From assembly GCA_017304135.1 (NCBI GenBank), contig JAFLBB010000012.1, forward strand, positions 1 to 64,000: a DNA stretch of 64,000 nucleotides, in the 5' to 3' direction. Shown piece after piece: positions 48,501 to 56,865 of this stretch. A model generated the notes under the pieces. The model saw only the letters and a program-made list of their open reading frames with translations. It was not told where the DNA came from and did not search any database. The stretch comes from Acidobacteriota bacterium (GTDB lineage Bacteria; Acidobacteriota; Terriglobia; Bryobacterales; Bryobacteraceae). Within the stretch, counting starts at the first letter, position 1; every line of letters starts with the position of its first letter. The position numbers were made by a program, and so were the translations under genes.

Positions 48501-48822
48501 CGAACGCACCTTCCAGCGCTGGTTCAATACCGCCGCCTTTGCCCAAACCCCGTTCGGACGCTACGGCAACGCCCCGCGCACCGGCGCCATCCGCCTGCCG
48601 GGCGTGTGGAACATCGACCTCTCGGTGAACAAGCAGTTCCGCATCAGCGAAACGCGGCGCGTGGAGTTCCGCACGGAGTTCTACAACCTGCCCAACCACT
48701 ACAACATCGAGCCCGGCTCGGTCGACCGCGGCATCCGCTCGGTCAACTTCGGCAAGGTGGGCGGCGGTGTGCAGGGTCTCACCGTGCGCGTCATTCAGTT
48801 GGGCGCCAAGCTTTACTTCTAA
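45523..48822 (+). CDS. TonB-dependent receptor, Oar/Cna-B type (second)
   Basis: 1,099 residues from the ATG at 45523 (MKLTIQVCLLACLVTLAAWG signal peptide); GAAGGAG upstream at a slightly long distance. Cna-B/carboxypeptidase-regulatory domain (residues 25-105), plug around 110-240 (DLPLNGRNFVQLAQLIPGVN) and a barrel ending in IQLGAKLYF with terminal Phe. It is one of the large receptors typical of Acidobacteria. The divergent membrane-anchored regulator suggests substrate-controlled expression. Ligand unknown; neighbouring sulfatases hint at polysaccharide fragments. Confidence 0.92.
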   Translation: MKLTIQVCLLACLVTLAAWGQQTTATVVGTALDASGAAVPAATIRLRNVATNVVRETTTDVTGHYSIPFLPSARFTLTATAKGFRTYQVEAFELQVGQTARLDLVLELGEVTQTMNVSASAAALQTESASVGAVIDGSKIVDLPLNGRNFVQLAQLIPGVNPGTPGSITVRRGRGSIGETSRSFGQTAMSANGARDTNNRFYLDGVEFMDYDAFSYPFALSVDSLSEFRVETSTYSAEYGASPGGQVSILTRRGSNALRGTLWEFNRNDALTQTYNAIAKTGATSPRLNRNQFGANVGGPVYIPKIYNGKDRTFFFFNWESGKLASGAAAGYRLVPPPEMRNGDFSKLTNSRTGAPITLKDPLNVGIVNNQIPRSLISQQAVTFLKYTPGPNTSVGNFNFINNPQSAVATQDNYTYRIDHTLTNKDALSFRYVWNSTVEKGTPYWGNDVRDNDSRTQNLAGTWTRMMTSSIVNEVRFGWNDMTEDEIFGTTNKPEFNIANEMKIPLASQLPVDFGPPSISLSGPEGGFSVFNIQRQIGPRVRANAVFNFNDILSMQRGKHFIKIGADFVQRGFTFEQARNPRGDFSFDGTYTGSAMADFMLGYVKSANINPDHTNTDLKALWQSYYVQDDWKVLPNLTLNLGMRYDYLQPLFDSQGRMANIEQNGLFVTRLVTPATAAYSRMVRGDKNNFGPRIGLAWRPSFVPKTVVRAGYGIYYNHIHPNAPFGNTESSQAKSSYSIVGAAAGSPDVFLNDPFRRVGTPGFELNAVPSNDPNYRDAYIQQWNFTLQTQTLAGFLLDAGYVGSKGTRLSVTLPAMNRPFEVVDPRTPGLASINARRPNQSFLRAIQGDKSIGNSSYHSLQVRADRRMARGLTSLTAYTWSKCISGPSDIGADIGGGSFIGGIQNIYDLANERSLCGFDVTQRFVQSFVYDLPLFNGASPLVRTLAGGWQLSSIIVAQSGFASDISYGIDTTGAGVGSRPDMVAGQSPNLDPGERTFQRWFNTAAFAQTPFGRYGNAPRTGAIRLPGVWNIDLSVNKQFRISETRRVEFRTEFYNLPNHYNIEPGSVDRGIRSVNFGKVGGGVQGLTVRVIQLGAKLYF

Positions 48823-48838
48823 CTTCAGGCTGCCCGGC

Positions 48839-50023
48839 TTACTCGTCGGTCCTGCGGAAGGGCCGCCGCAAGTAACTCTGGCATTCCCTGGCAACCCCGG
48901 ATTCCGGCGCGTAGGCCACTGCGCGCCGGTAGCAGTCCAGGGCCCGCTCCCGTTCCCCGCGCAGGTCGTGCGCCTGGCCGAGGCGCATCCAGGCCGTGAC
49001 GCCGGTGTTCGGATCCAACTCGCCCGCCCTCGATGTGACGCGCTCCAGGTCCACGATGGCCCCCGCGTAATCGCGATACCAGAACTTCACCGTGCCGCGG
49101 TAATAGAGGATCTTCTCCACGGGCAGGCGGGCAAAGCCTGGAGTGGCCGCTTTTTTCAACTTCTCCACCTCGGCGATGGCCCGCAAGGCCGCCTCGCCGT
49201 TGCCGTTGTCCGAGTGCATCTGGGCGAGTTCCAGGCGCAGCAGGTAATTGCGGGGATACTTAGGAATGAGCCGGTCAAGCAGCGCAATTGCCGGGCCGAA
49301 CTTGCGTTCGCGCCGGTAAACCACGGCAAGCAGAATGGCCGCGTCGTCTCGTGTCCGGTTTCCCTTTGCCGCCACCGTCTCCAGCGTCCGGATGCCCTTC
49401 TCCCGATCGCCCCGGAAGCCGGCCAGAAAACCGAGCATCTTATAGTGCCAGGGTAAGTTGCCGACAATGTAGTCGTGCACGCCCTGCACCAGTAAGGCAT
49501 CAATGTAAGTCGGATCTAACTCCGTGATGCGGTGATGATACTTGCGGCTTTGCGTGGCGTCGCGCAGCGAGTCCATCCAGGCCTTGCGTACGAGGAAGTT
49601 ATAGTTGGCCCGCAGCCCATGGGAAATGCCGAGCGCATGCAGCGACTCCACATCGTCCGGCTTTGCCTCCAGGGCCGCCTGGGCGAGCGACATCGCACGG
49701 GCGATTGCTTCGTCAAACCGCCGCTGGTCTTCGGCCGCCGGATTCATCTTCTCGCGGCGCAGAAACGCGTTCCCGCCGCTGACTAACTCGCTTTCCAGCG
49801 CCCCGGCCTTCAGCATCTCGCGATAGAGGATCGATTGCGCCAGGTGGTTCCGCGCGTCCGCTGAGGCCGGCTCCGCCACAACGGCCTTCTCGAAGGTGGC
49901 GATGGCCTCGTCGAACTCAAGATTGTAGAAGTAGTCAAAACCGCGGCGCTCCAGCGCCTGCTCAGCCGCACTCAGGCGCAGGCACAGCACCGCGCAAATC
50001 CACCACGCCGCCGGCCGCCTCAT
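48839..50023 (-). CDS. Exported tetratricopeptide-repeat protein
   Basis: 394 residues; short signal peptide (AWWICAVLCLRLSAAE). Helical pairs of about 34 residues run through it: FNLEFDEAIATFEKAVVAEPASADARNHLA, YIDALLVQGVHDYI, RYLLRLELAQMHSDNGNGEAALRAI-type units and RGERERALDCYRRAVAYAPES. TPR proteins are scaffolds in envelope or biosynthetic complexes. Its start overlaps the queG stop by four bases, so it is expressed with queG, although there is no functional link I can see. Confidence 0.85.
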   Translation of the reverse strand: MRRPAAWWICAVLCLRLSAAEQALERRGFDYFYNLEFDEAIATFEKAVVAEPASADARNHLAQSILYREMLKAGALESELVSGGNAFLRREKMNPAAEDQRRFDEAIARAMSLAQAALEAKPDDVESLHALGISHGLRANYNFLVRKAWMDSLRDATQSRKYHHRITELDPTYIDALLVQGVHDYIVGNLPWHYKMLGFLAGFRGDREKGIRTLETVAAKGNRTRDDAAILLAVVYRRERKFGPAIALLDRLIPKYPRNYLLRLELAQMHSDNGNGEAALRAIAEVEKLKKAATPGFARLPVEKILYYRGTVKFWYRDYAGAIVDLERVTSRAGELDPNTGVTAWMRLGQAHDLRGERERALDCYRRAVAYAPESGVARECQSYLRRPFRRTDE

Positions 50024-51084
50024 GCGCCCAACCGTCCCAGCGCCCAGTGTGCGTGTTCGGCCACCATTGCGTTCTCATGCCGCGCCAGCGTCTCCAGGTG
50101 CGGGCGGAAGTCCGTCACTCCGGCGTTGCCCATCGCCACGGCCACATTGCGCAGAAAGCCATGGTAACGCGCACGCGTCACCGGGGTGCCGCGGAACAAC
50201 GCTTGAAAGGCCTGCGGGGTCAGCGCGGCGAGGCGGTCGAGCGGCGGCGCCACCAGGCCCTCCCTGGGCGCGAACTCTCCGCCCTGGTCCATGCCGCCCT
50301 GGCGGCGGAGTTTCTCATTCCAAGGGCAGACATCCTGGCAAATGTCGCAGCCGAAGACGTGGCGTCCAACACCGGGGCGCAGTTCCGCGGGGATCGCCCC
50401 GCGCAGCTCAATCGTCAGATAGCTGATGCAGAGCCGTGCATCGAGCTCCCAGCCGCCCGGCGCTTCAGGGTTCGGCACGAGCGCCTGGGTGGGGCAGGCG
50501 TCGATGCAGCGGCGGCAACTGCCGCAGCGGTCCGGCGCAGGCACCTCCGGTTCCAGCGCGTGACTGGTAAGGAGAAATCCGAGAAAGAACCACGAACCGG
50601 CGCGTTCATCGATCAGGCACTGGTTGCGGCCAATCCAACCCAGGCCGGCCAGCCGCGCGTAGCTCCGCTCCAGCAGCGGCGCGGTGTCCACGCAGGCCCG
50701 CCAGTCGTGCCCCCCCAGGCCGCTCGCCATGGTCCCGGCAAGCTCGATAAGTCCTTTGCGGACAATGTCATGGTAGTCGTCGCCCCAGGCGTAGCGGGAG
50801 ATCCAGGCGCATTCCGGCCGGCTGAACTCCGTGGAGTAGGCTTGCGGGCCTGTGTAAGATTTTGCAACACACAGGATCGATTGCGCCGATTCGAGCAGTT
50901 GCCGGGGATCGCTCCTGACGCCCGCCCGCTGGTCCGTCAGGTAGCTCATCGCCCCCGCCCGGCCGCCGTCCACCCATGTGCGGTAGGCGGGGAAATCAGG
51001 CAGCGGAAGGGCGCTCACCGCCCCACCCCGGGCAAAACCCGCCTGTGCCACCCACCGAGCCAGGAGTTCCCGTCGCATCATCAT
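50020..51084 (-). CDS. queG: Epoxyqueuosine reductase
   Basis: 354 residues. Cobalamin- and iron-sulfur-dependent enzyme of the last step of queuosine synthesis, reducing epoxyqueuosine in tRNA. LGWIGRNQCLID is the conserved cobalamin-site region. The two [4Fe-4S] clusters come from CGSCRRCIDACPTQALV and a second set in HVFGCDICQDVCPWN plus the preceding Cys of CISYLTIE. The C-terminal 60 residues form HEAT-like helices (ENAMVAEHAHWALGRLG) for RNA binding. Three ATGs lie in a row at the start; I use the first. Confidence 0.95.
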   Translation of the reverse strand: MMMRRELLARWVAQAGFARGGAVSALPLPDFPAYRTWVDGGRAGAMSYLTDQRAGVRSDPRQLLESAQSILCVAKSYTGPQAYSTEFSRPECAWISRYAWGDDYHDIVRKGLIELAGTMASGLGGHDWRACVDTAPLLERSYARLAGLGWIGRNQCLIDERAGSWFFLGFLLTSHALEPEVPAPDRCGSCRRCIDACPTQALVPNPEAPGGWELDARLCISYLTIELRGAIPAELRPGVGRHVFGCDICQDVCPWNEKLRRQGGMDQGGEFAPREGLVAPPLDRLAALTPQAFQALFRGTPVTRARYHGFLRNVAVAMGNAGVTDFRPHLETLARHENAMVAEHAHWALGRLGA

Positions 51085-51233
51085 GAAAGATAAGGGGCTT
51101 AGCAGGCGATTTCGGGCCTCTCCGTTCAGGCCCGATTTTCACCATACAATGACGATATCGCACACTTGGATACTTTGTGATGGCCTCGGCCTGTTCTCTT
51201 TCCTACACTCATCGAATGTAAGGGCGTAGAGTC

Positions 51234-51251
51234 TCTCGCGCCAGCGCGAGA
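51234..51251 (+). promoter_or_regulatory. Inverted repeat in the leader of the radical SAM gene
   Basis: TCTCGCGC (51234-51241) and GCGCGAGA (51244-51251) are perfect complements separated by two bases, about 50 bases before the start codon. A TACAAT box (51145-51150) upstream could be the -10 element of this gene. Confidence 0.4.
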
Positions 51252-51299
51252 TTCCGCCAACCAGTTTCTGACCGGGTTCCTGCGAGGAGAATCGACATT

Positions 51300-53405
51300 A
51301 TGCACAAGCCGATTAAATACGTGGAAAAGGTCGTGACCGTGGCTGCCAACGGCGCCTGGCACATCTTCGACGCGCTGAATCAGTTCAACCAAAAGCCCTC
51401 TTTCACTCCCAAGTGGAGTGACAAACCCCTCCTCAAGAGCTGGCAGAAAACCAAGCCCCCGCTCGGCTGGCCCCGCACCACCGATTCCCTCTGCCCCACC
51501 TGCGTGCGCGAAGCGCGCCAGGAAATTCTCGACGGCAAGAAGGACTACACCGTTCTCCTCAATGAGAAGGTGGGCGAAATTAAGGCGCAGATCATCGAGC
51601 GCGACGGCAAGATCTGGATGGTCAAGGACTGCCCCAAGCACGGCCACTTCGAAGACGTCATGTCCATCGATCCGGTCATGTTCAAGCACCTCGAAGAGTC
51701 GTTCCCCGGCCGCGACATCCGCGCCCACAACGACGAGAAGCTGCATAACCACGGCTCGTCCACCATCACCCACGGCCGCGGCTCGGTGCTCACCATCGAC
51801 CTCACCAACCGTTGCAACATGATGTGCGACCCCTGCTTCATGGACGCCAATCAGGTGGGCTTCGTGCATGAGCTCTCCTGGGAAGACGTGAAGACGCTGC
51901 TCGACAACGCCATCTCCATCAAGCCCCGGCGCCAGATGTCGGTGCAGTTCTCCGGCGGCGAGCCGACCCTCTCGCCCTATTTCATCGACGCCGTGCGCTA
52001 CGCCCGCAAGGTCGGCTACACCAGCGTCCAGGCGGCCACCAACGGCATCGAATTCGCCAAAAGCAAGACGTTCAGCCGCCAGGCCGCCGAAGCAGGCATG
52101 CGCTACGCCTACCTGCAGTTTGACGGCATCGGCAACGAAGCCAACTCCCACCGCCTGGTCGGCAACCTCTTCGATGTGAAGATCCAGGCCATTGAAAACC
52201 TGCACGAAGCCGGCGTCACCATCGTCCCCGTCATCACCATCGTCAACGGCATCAACAACGAGCAGGTCGGCCACGTCGTGCAGTTCGCTCTCGACAATCC
52301 GAAGAAGATCCCCTTCCTCAGCTTCCAGCCGGTGAGCTTCACCGGGCGCGACGAAGAGGTAACGCCCGAACGGCGCATGGCGCAGCGCTACACCCTCTCC
52401 CACCTCGCGCACGACGTGAAGCGCCAGACCGGCATCGGCGAGCCGACCCGCGACTGGTTCCCCATCTCCTTCGTCTCCACCTTCGCTGACTGGGCCGACA
52501 TCGTGCACGGGCCCGAGCGCAACTTCGGCCAGATGAGCTGCGGCTGCCACCCCAATTGCGGCATCGGCATGGCCGTGATGGTGGATAAGGAAACCCGCGA
52601 AGCCAAGGCCGTCACCTCGTTCCTGAACGCCGACCAGCTCTCCAAGGACCTGATGCGCGTCAACGACGCCGGCCGCAGCAAACGCTTCGCCATCCTCGGC
52701 ATGGCCCTTTCGCTGATGCGCAACTACAACTCCTTTGAGTCGCCCACTCACTTCAAGCTCACTGACCTGCTCAAGAAGTTCGACAAGAGCTTCGGCGCCA
52801 CCGGCAAGGACTACGGCCAGGTGCACGGCGCCAACCGCCTCAAGGACATCGAACGCCGCCGCGCCGACCGCTGGAACTTCCTCTTCATCGCCGGCATGTG
52901 GTTCCAGGATCTGTTCAATTACGACTTCCGCCGCACCGAGCAGTGCATCATCCCCTACGCCACGCAGGAAGGCGAGATCAGCTTCTGCGCCTATAACACC
53001 GGCATCGGCTGGCGCAACATCATCGAGAAGATGCACATGACGGCCACCCTCACCAAGTGGTACGACCAGCACGGCCGCCACGAGATCTTCGCCGGCAACA
53101 AGAACGTCTCCCTCCGCTCCACTGACCACCAGTTGGACCTCCGCCCCGAGCACGTCAACTTCAAGAAGCAGACCGATCTCGACGAACTGGGCATCGCCAA
53201 GAACGCCCGCGAGGAAAAGATCCGCGCCCGCGACCTGAAGCTGAAAGTGCAACAGGAAGCCGAGAACGCCAAGATGGCCAAGCTCTACCGCGAGGTCGTG
53301 CTCAAGGAGAAGCGGCCCGAAGGCTTCGTCGGCATCGAAAACCTCATGGGCAGCGCCCCCAAGAAGCAGACCGCCGAGGAAGAAGTCGGCGCCATGGGCG
53401 ACTAA
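51300..53405 (+). CDS. Radical SAM enzyme, tetraether/membrane-spanning-lipid synthase-like
   Basis: 701 residues, GAGGAG before the ATG. Radical SAM motif Cys172-x3-Cys176-x2-Cys179 (NRCNMMCDPCF) with SGGEPTLSP next. In front is CPTC (Cys65, Cys68) and CPKHGHFED (Cys111); behind are CGCHPNCG (Cys414, 416, 420) and Cys549/Cys563 (SFCAYNTGIGWR). This multi-cluster layout and the TTDSLCPTC...CPKHG start match the COG1964 family, which includes archaeal tetraether synthase (Tes) and bacterial proteins proposed to join lipid tails into membrane-spanning iso-diabolic acid. Residues 590-701 form a charged helical extension. The product is inferred, not shown. Confidence 0.85.
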   Translation: MHKPIKYVEKVVTVAANGAWHIFDALNQFNQKPSFTPKWSDKPLLKSWQKTKPPLGWPRTTDSLCPTCVREARQEILDGKKDYTVLLNEKVGEIKAQIIERDGKIWMVKDCPKHGHFEDVMSIDPVMFKHLEESFPGRDIRAHNDEKLHNHGSSTITHGRGSVLTIDLTNRCNMMCDPCFMDANQVGFVHELSWEDVKTLLDNAISIKPRRQMSVQFSGGEPTLSPYFIDAVRYARKVGYTSVQAATNGIEFAKSKTFSRQAAEAGMRYAYLQFDGIGNEANSHRLVGNLFDVKIQAIENLHEAGVTIVPVITIVNGINNEQVGHVVQFALDNPKKIPFLSFQPVSFTGRDEEVTPERRMAQRYTLSHLAHDVKRQTGIGEPTRDWFPISFVSTFADWADIVHGPERNFGQMSCGCHPNCGIGMAVMVDKETREAKAVTSFLNADQLSKDLMRVNDAGRSKRFAILGMALSLMRNYNSFESPTHFKLTDLLKKFDKSFGATGKDYGQVHGANRLKDIERRRADRWNFLFIAGMWFQDLFNYDFRRTEQCIIPYATQEGEISFCAYNTGIGWRNIIEKMHMTATLTKWYDQHGRHEIFAGNKNVSLRSTDHQLDLRPEHVNFKKQTDLDELGIAKNAREEKIRARDLKLKVQQEAENAKMAKLYREVVLKEKRPEGFVGIENLMGSAPKKQTAEEEVGAMGD

Positions 53406-53470
53406 GCCGCGCACGGTTTGGGACCCCCGGGTCCCGCGGCATAGGCCCAGACACCTTTGCCTGCCAAAGG

Positions 53471-53503
53471 AAAGCCCCGTTGGGAATCTCCCAGCGGGGC
53501 TTT
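53471..53503. terminator. Bidirectional Rho-independent terminator
   Basis: AAAGCCCCGTTGGGA (53471-53485) pairs with TCCCAGCGGGGCTTT (53489-53503) around a 3-base loop, one G-T pair. T-rich tracts follow on both strands (TTTTCATTT rightward, TTTCCTTT leftward). It serves the radical SAM gene and the convergent small gene at 53547-53987. Confidence 0.9.
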
Positions 53504-53546
53504 TCATTTGTGTCGGGGTGGGTAGCGCCCGGTCGCGGGCACGACA

Positions 53547-53987
53547 TTACCAGCGGCCGTTGTAGTCGCCCATGCGGCGCAGGTCGTCCATGCGGGCGCG
53601 GATGATCTGGCGGTCGCGCGGATGCAGTTGATCGGCGCGGGCCAGGTCGCCCATGTTGTCCAGCGCGCTGTTCAGGCTGCCGCGGTCAAAGCGTCCGCGC
53701 GAGGCGTTGCGGTTGAAGTCATTCAACTCCTGCAGCGCGCGCCGGAAGTGGTTGGCTTCGTGGTTGTCCACGCGGGCCCGGCGGAAGATCATCTCCAGGT
53801 CGCGCATCGCCGAGGCCACCGGGTTGCCGCGCATCCCCTGCCGCCCATACTCGTAACGGCCATCGCGGCCATTGTCCCGGCCGTAACCGCCGCCCCGGTA
53901 TCCCGGACCGTCATTCCGCCACTGCGCCGCCGCCGGAATCGCGACTGCCGCCGCGATGGCCATCGTCAAAAGAAGTTGTTTGCCCAT
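53547..53987 (-). CDS. Small secreted Gly/Arg/Tyr-rich protein
   Basis: 146 residues; signal peptide to AAAQW (residue 23). A low-complexity linker (GPGYRGGGYGRDNGRDGRYEYG) leads to a helical domain (SAMRDLEMIFRRARVDNHEANHFRRALQEL, NSALDNMGDLARADQLHPRDRQIIRARMDDL). No known catalytic motif. Similar small envelope proteins of unknown function are common in Acidobacteria. Confidence 0.8.
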   Translation of the reverse strand: MGKQLLLTMAIAAAVAIPAAAQWRNDGPGYRGGGYGRDNGRDGRYEYGRQGMRGNPVASAMRDLEMIFRRARVDNHEANHFRRALQELNDFNRNASRGRFDRGSLNSALDNMGDLARADQLHPRDRQIIRARMDDLRRMGDYNGRW

Positions 53988-54045
53988 CGTTGCTGCCTCC
54001 TGCCGGGTAAAACGCCGCGCGGAGGCAGTCCGTTACATGCCCATT

Positions 54046-54747
54046 TCAGCCAGCGGAGTGGTGGTTTTCCACCACGGCGAGACGCCCCGCATCGGCGCGC
54101 AAATCGGCGCTCTCCAGCACACGCTTCTCCGCGCCGCGCCTGACGAGTGCGAGCATAATCTGACCGAACTCCACCGTCGTGACGAACTGATTCGGCATCA
54201 GCCGGCGCAGCAGCGGCATCAGCGGCTTCAACACCGCGTAGAACAGCCGGTAAGCCGGCGTCCGTGAAACCTCGCCATGCATCGGCACAATACCGGCCGG
54301 CCTCAGCATGTAGGCGGCGCGGAAGGGCATGCGCAGCAGGGCGTTCTCCGTCTTCCCTTTCACGCGCGCCCAAGCCACCTTGCCGCGCTCCGTGCTGTCC
54401 GTGCCCAGGCCGGAGACGTAAAGGAACGTCATCGCCGGGTTCAGCCGCAACAGCGTCCCCGCAACGGCCAGCGTCAGCGTATAGGTGAGGCGCTCATATT
54501 CAGCGCCGCTCACTTGCGACGACGAAACCCCCAGGCAATAGAAGCAGGCATCGAAGCCTGACAACTCGTGCTCCACCCCGGCGTACGCAAACAGATCGGC
54601 CCGCACCAACTCGCTGAGCTTGTCGTGTTCGATGCCCGTGGCCGTGCGGCCCACCACCCGCACGGCGGTTACCCCCGCATCCAGCAAACACTCACGCAGC
54701 ACGCCCTGGCCCACCATCCCCGTCGCGCCGAAGAGCAGGATCTTCAT
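54046..54747 (-). CDS. NAD(P)-binding, epimerase-like protein
   Basis: 233 residues from the ATG at 54747. MKILLFGATGMVGQGVLRECL is the nucleotide-binding Rossmann motif; FDACFYCLGVSS and MTFLYVSGLGTDSTERG follow as in atypical SDRs related to HTATIP2-like proteins. The Tyr/Lys pair of classical SDRs is not clear, so it may be regulatory or act on an unknown substrate. It points away from the small gene at 54809. Confidence 0.8.
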   Translation of the reverse strand: MKILLFGATGMVGQGVLRECLLDAGVTAVRVVGRTATGIEHDKLSELVRADLFAYAGVEHELSGFDACFYCLGVSSSQVSGAEYERLTYTLTLAVAGTLLRLNPAMTFLYVSGLGTDSTERGKVAWARVKGKTENALLRMPFRAAYMLRPAGIVPMHGEVSRTPAYRLFYAVLKPLMPLLRRLMPNQFVTTVEFGQIMLALVRRGAEKRVLESADLRADAGRLAVVENHHSAG

Positions 54748-54808
54748 CGAACCCCATGGTCGCATTCCCCGGCCTGCCACAGGCAGCGCCGCGGTATATG
54801 ATGCGATC

Positions 54809-54994
54809 ATGTCTCTCTTCCAGGATCTTCTGGAGGCGAGCCTGGCCAACAAACGCGGGCTCACCTTCTACCTCAACGGACAAACCGTCGCCGGCTACGT
54901 CACCAAAATCGCCGAGCGCACCGTCGAAGCCCGCAATCAACAGCACGACCGCATCATCCTACTTCTTGACCGCATCGATGGAGTCGCCCAATGA
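54809..54994 (+). CDS. Small hypothetical protein, Sm-like fold candidate
   Basis: 61 residues from ATG 54809; a TATATGAT box lies just upstream. After a short helix (FQDLLEASLANKR) come short strands GLTFYLNGQTVAGYVTKIAERTVEARNQQHDRIILLLDRIDGVAQ. A helix plus a small five-strand barrel with a Gly in the second strand is the outline of Hfq/LSm proteins; this is a guess by pattern. The stop overlaps the sulfatase ATG (ATGA), so the two are co-translated. Confidence 0.6.
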   Translation: MSLFQDLLEASLANKRGLTFYLNGQTVAGYVTKIAERTVEARNQQHDRIILLLDRIDGVAQ

Positions 54995-56862
54995 ACACCC
55001 CCGCCACCCGCCGCGCGTTTGTCGCCGGCCTCGCCGCCTCGGCCACCGCCGCCGCGCAACCCGCCTCCGGGCCTAAGCCCAACATCCTCTGGATCACCTG
55101 CGAGGACATGGGGCCGCACCTTCACGGCTGCGGCGACGACTACTCTGTGACGCCGAACCTCGACGGCCTCATGAAGCGCGGACTCTATTACAAGAACGCC
55201 TGGTCGAACGCCCCCGTCTGTGCGCCCGCCCGCACCACCATCATCTCCGGCATCTATCCCACCGCCAACGGCTCCGAGCACATGCGCTCGCAAACGCGCC
55301 TTGCGCCGGGGCAGAAGATGTATCCGCAACTGCTGCGTGAGGCCGGCTACTACTGCACGAACAATTCCAAAACCGACTACAACCTCGAAGAGCCCGGCAA
55401 AGTGTGGGATGAGTCCAGCCCGCGCGCCCACTGGCGCAAACGCACGCCCGGGCAACCCTTCTTCGCCATCTTTAACTTCATCATCACGCACGAAAGCCAG
55501 ATCCGGACGCGGCCGCATGACTGGAAGCACGATCCGGCCAAAGTGCGCGTGCCCGCCTACCATCCCGACACACCCGAAGTACGCAAGGACTGGGCGCAAT
55601 ACTACGACAACATCACCACCATGGACGGCATGGCCGGTAAGGTGATGGACGAACTACGCGCCGACGGCCTGGAAGAAGACACTATCGTCTTCTTCTACGG
55701 CGACCACGGCTCCGGCATGCCACGCAACAAGCGCTGGCCGTTCAACTCAGGGCTCAACGTGTCGATCGTGGTCCACATCCCCGACAAGTACAAACACCTC
55801 GCGCCGCCGGAATATCGACCGGGTGGCACAACCGACCGCCTCGTCGGCTTCGTCGATCTCGCTCCCACGTTGATGAGCCTCACCGGGCGCAAGCCCGAGC
55901 CCTATCACCAGGGCCAGGCCTTCCTCGGGCCGCACGCCGCGCCGCCTCGCGAGTTCAACTATGGCTTCCGCGGGCGCATGGATGAGCGCTACGACCTGGT
56001 GCGCACCGTGCGCGACAAGCGCTACGTCTACGTGCGCAACTACATGCCGCACAAGATCTACGGCCAGTACATCGCCTACATGTTTGAAACGCCCACCACG
56101 GCGGTGTGGAAGAAGATGTACGACGAGGGCAAGCTCAACGCCGCGCAGCGCAAGTTCTGGGAGACCAAGCCCCCCGAGGAACTATACGATCTCGAGACCG
56201 ACCGCGACGAGGTGAATAACCTTGCCGCTTCGCCCAAACACCGTGCCGTGCTCGACAAACTGCGCAAGGCCCAGCAGGAATGGGTAACCAGCGTGCGCGA
56301 TGTCGGCTTCCTGCCGGAAGGCGAAATCCACGCGCGCGCCGCCTCGGCCACGCCCTACGAAATGGGCCACGATGAGGCCCGCTATCCAATGAAGAAGATC
56401 GTCGCCGCTGCGGAACTGGCTTCCTCCCTCAAGCCCGGCGTCGAAGGCCAATTGGCGAAACTGATGGCCGACTCAGACAGCGCGGTCCGCTACTGGGGCG
56501 CGATGGGATTGGTGATCCGCGGCGAGTCCGCGGTGAAAGCGCACGCGGAGGCGCTTCGTAAGGGGCTCGACGATGCTGCGCCCTATGTGAAAATCGCTTC
56601 GGGCGAGGCTCTCGGCCGTTACGGTTCCGATGCCGATGCGCAGCGCGCCCTCGACGTGCTGCTCACGCTCGCGCCCGCCGATCAAACAAACGCCTTCATC
56701 TCGCTGGCCGCGTTGAATGCCATCGCCGCGATGGGCCCGCGCGCCAAACCCGCCGCCGCGGCCTTGCGCACGATGACCGTCGTCGACAAGCGCGCGCCAC
56801 AACGGCCAGCCAGTTACGGCGGCAACGTCGTGAAGAAGTTGCTCGCCGACCTCGGCGCCTGA
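54991..56862 (+). CDS. Secreted sulfatase with C-terminal HEAT-like repeats
   Basis: 623 residues; Tat-like signal (TRRAFVAGLAASATAAAQ). PNILWITCEDMGPHL, the formylglycine motif Cys-Ala-Pro-Ala-Arg (VCAPARTTIISG), FFYGDHGSGMPRNKRW and LEDLYDLETDRDE-like end (EELYDLETDRDEVNN) are typical. Residues 470-620 are alternating helices (VRYWGAMGLVIRG, VKIASGEALGRYG, ISLAALNAIAAMG), that is HEAT-like repeats, a combination common in Planctomycete and acidobacterial sulfatases. The CAPAR form is less usual than CxPSR but accepted by maturation enzymes. Confidence 0.92.
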   Translation: MNTPATRRAFVAGLAASATAAAQPASGPKPNILWITCEDMGPHLHGCGDDYSVTPNLDGLMKRGLYYKNAWSNAPVCAPARTTIISGIYPTANGSEHMRSQTRLAPGQKMYPQLLREAGYYCTNNSKTDYNLEEPGKVWDESSPRAHWRKRTPGQPFFAIFNFIITHESQIRTRPHDWKHDPAKVRVPAYHPDTPEVRKDWAQYYDNITTMDGMAGKVMDELRADGLEEDTIVFFYGDHGSGMPRNKRWPFNSGLNVSIVVHIPDKYKHLAPPEYRPGGTTDRLVGFVDLAPTLMSLTGRKPEPYHQGQAFLGPHAAPPREFNYGFRGRMDERYDLVRTVRDKRYVYVRNYMPHKIYGQYIAYMFETPTTAVWKKMYDEGKLNAAQRKFWETKPPEELYDLETDRDEVNNLAASPKHRAVLDKLRKAQQEWVTSVRDVGFLPEGEIHARAASATPYEMGHDEARYPMKKIVAAAELASSLKPGVEGQLAKLMADSDSAVRYWGAMGLVIRGESAVKAHAEALRKGLDDAAPYVKIASGEALGRYGSDADAQRALDVLLTLAPADQTNAFISLAALNAIAAMGPRAKPAAAALRTMTVVDKRAPQRPASYGGNVVKKLLADLGA

Positions 56863-56865
56863 CCG

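Noticed and set aside
51126-53507. A 793-codon reading frame on the minus strand opposite the radical SAM gene
   Set aside because: It mirrors the real gene's codons, is rich in Val/Gly/Asp/Ala/Leu without any motif, and runs through the terminator. The plus-strand frame has all family motifs.
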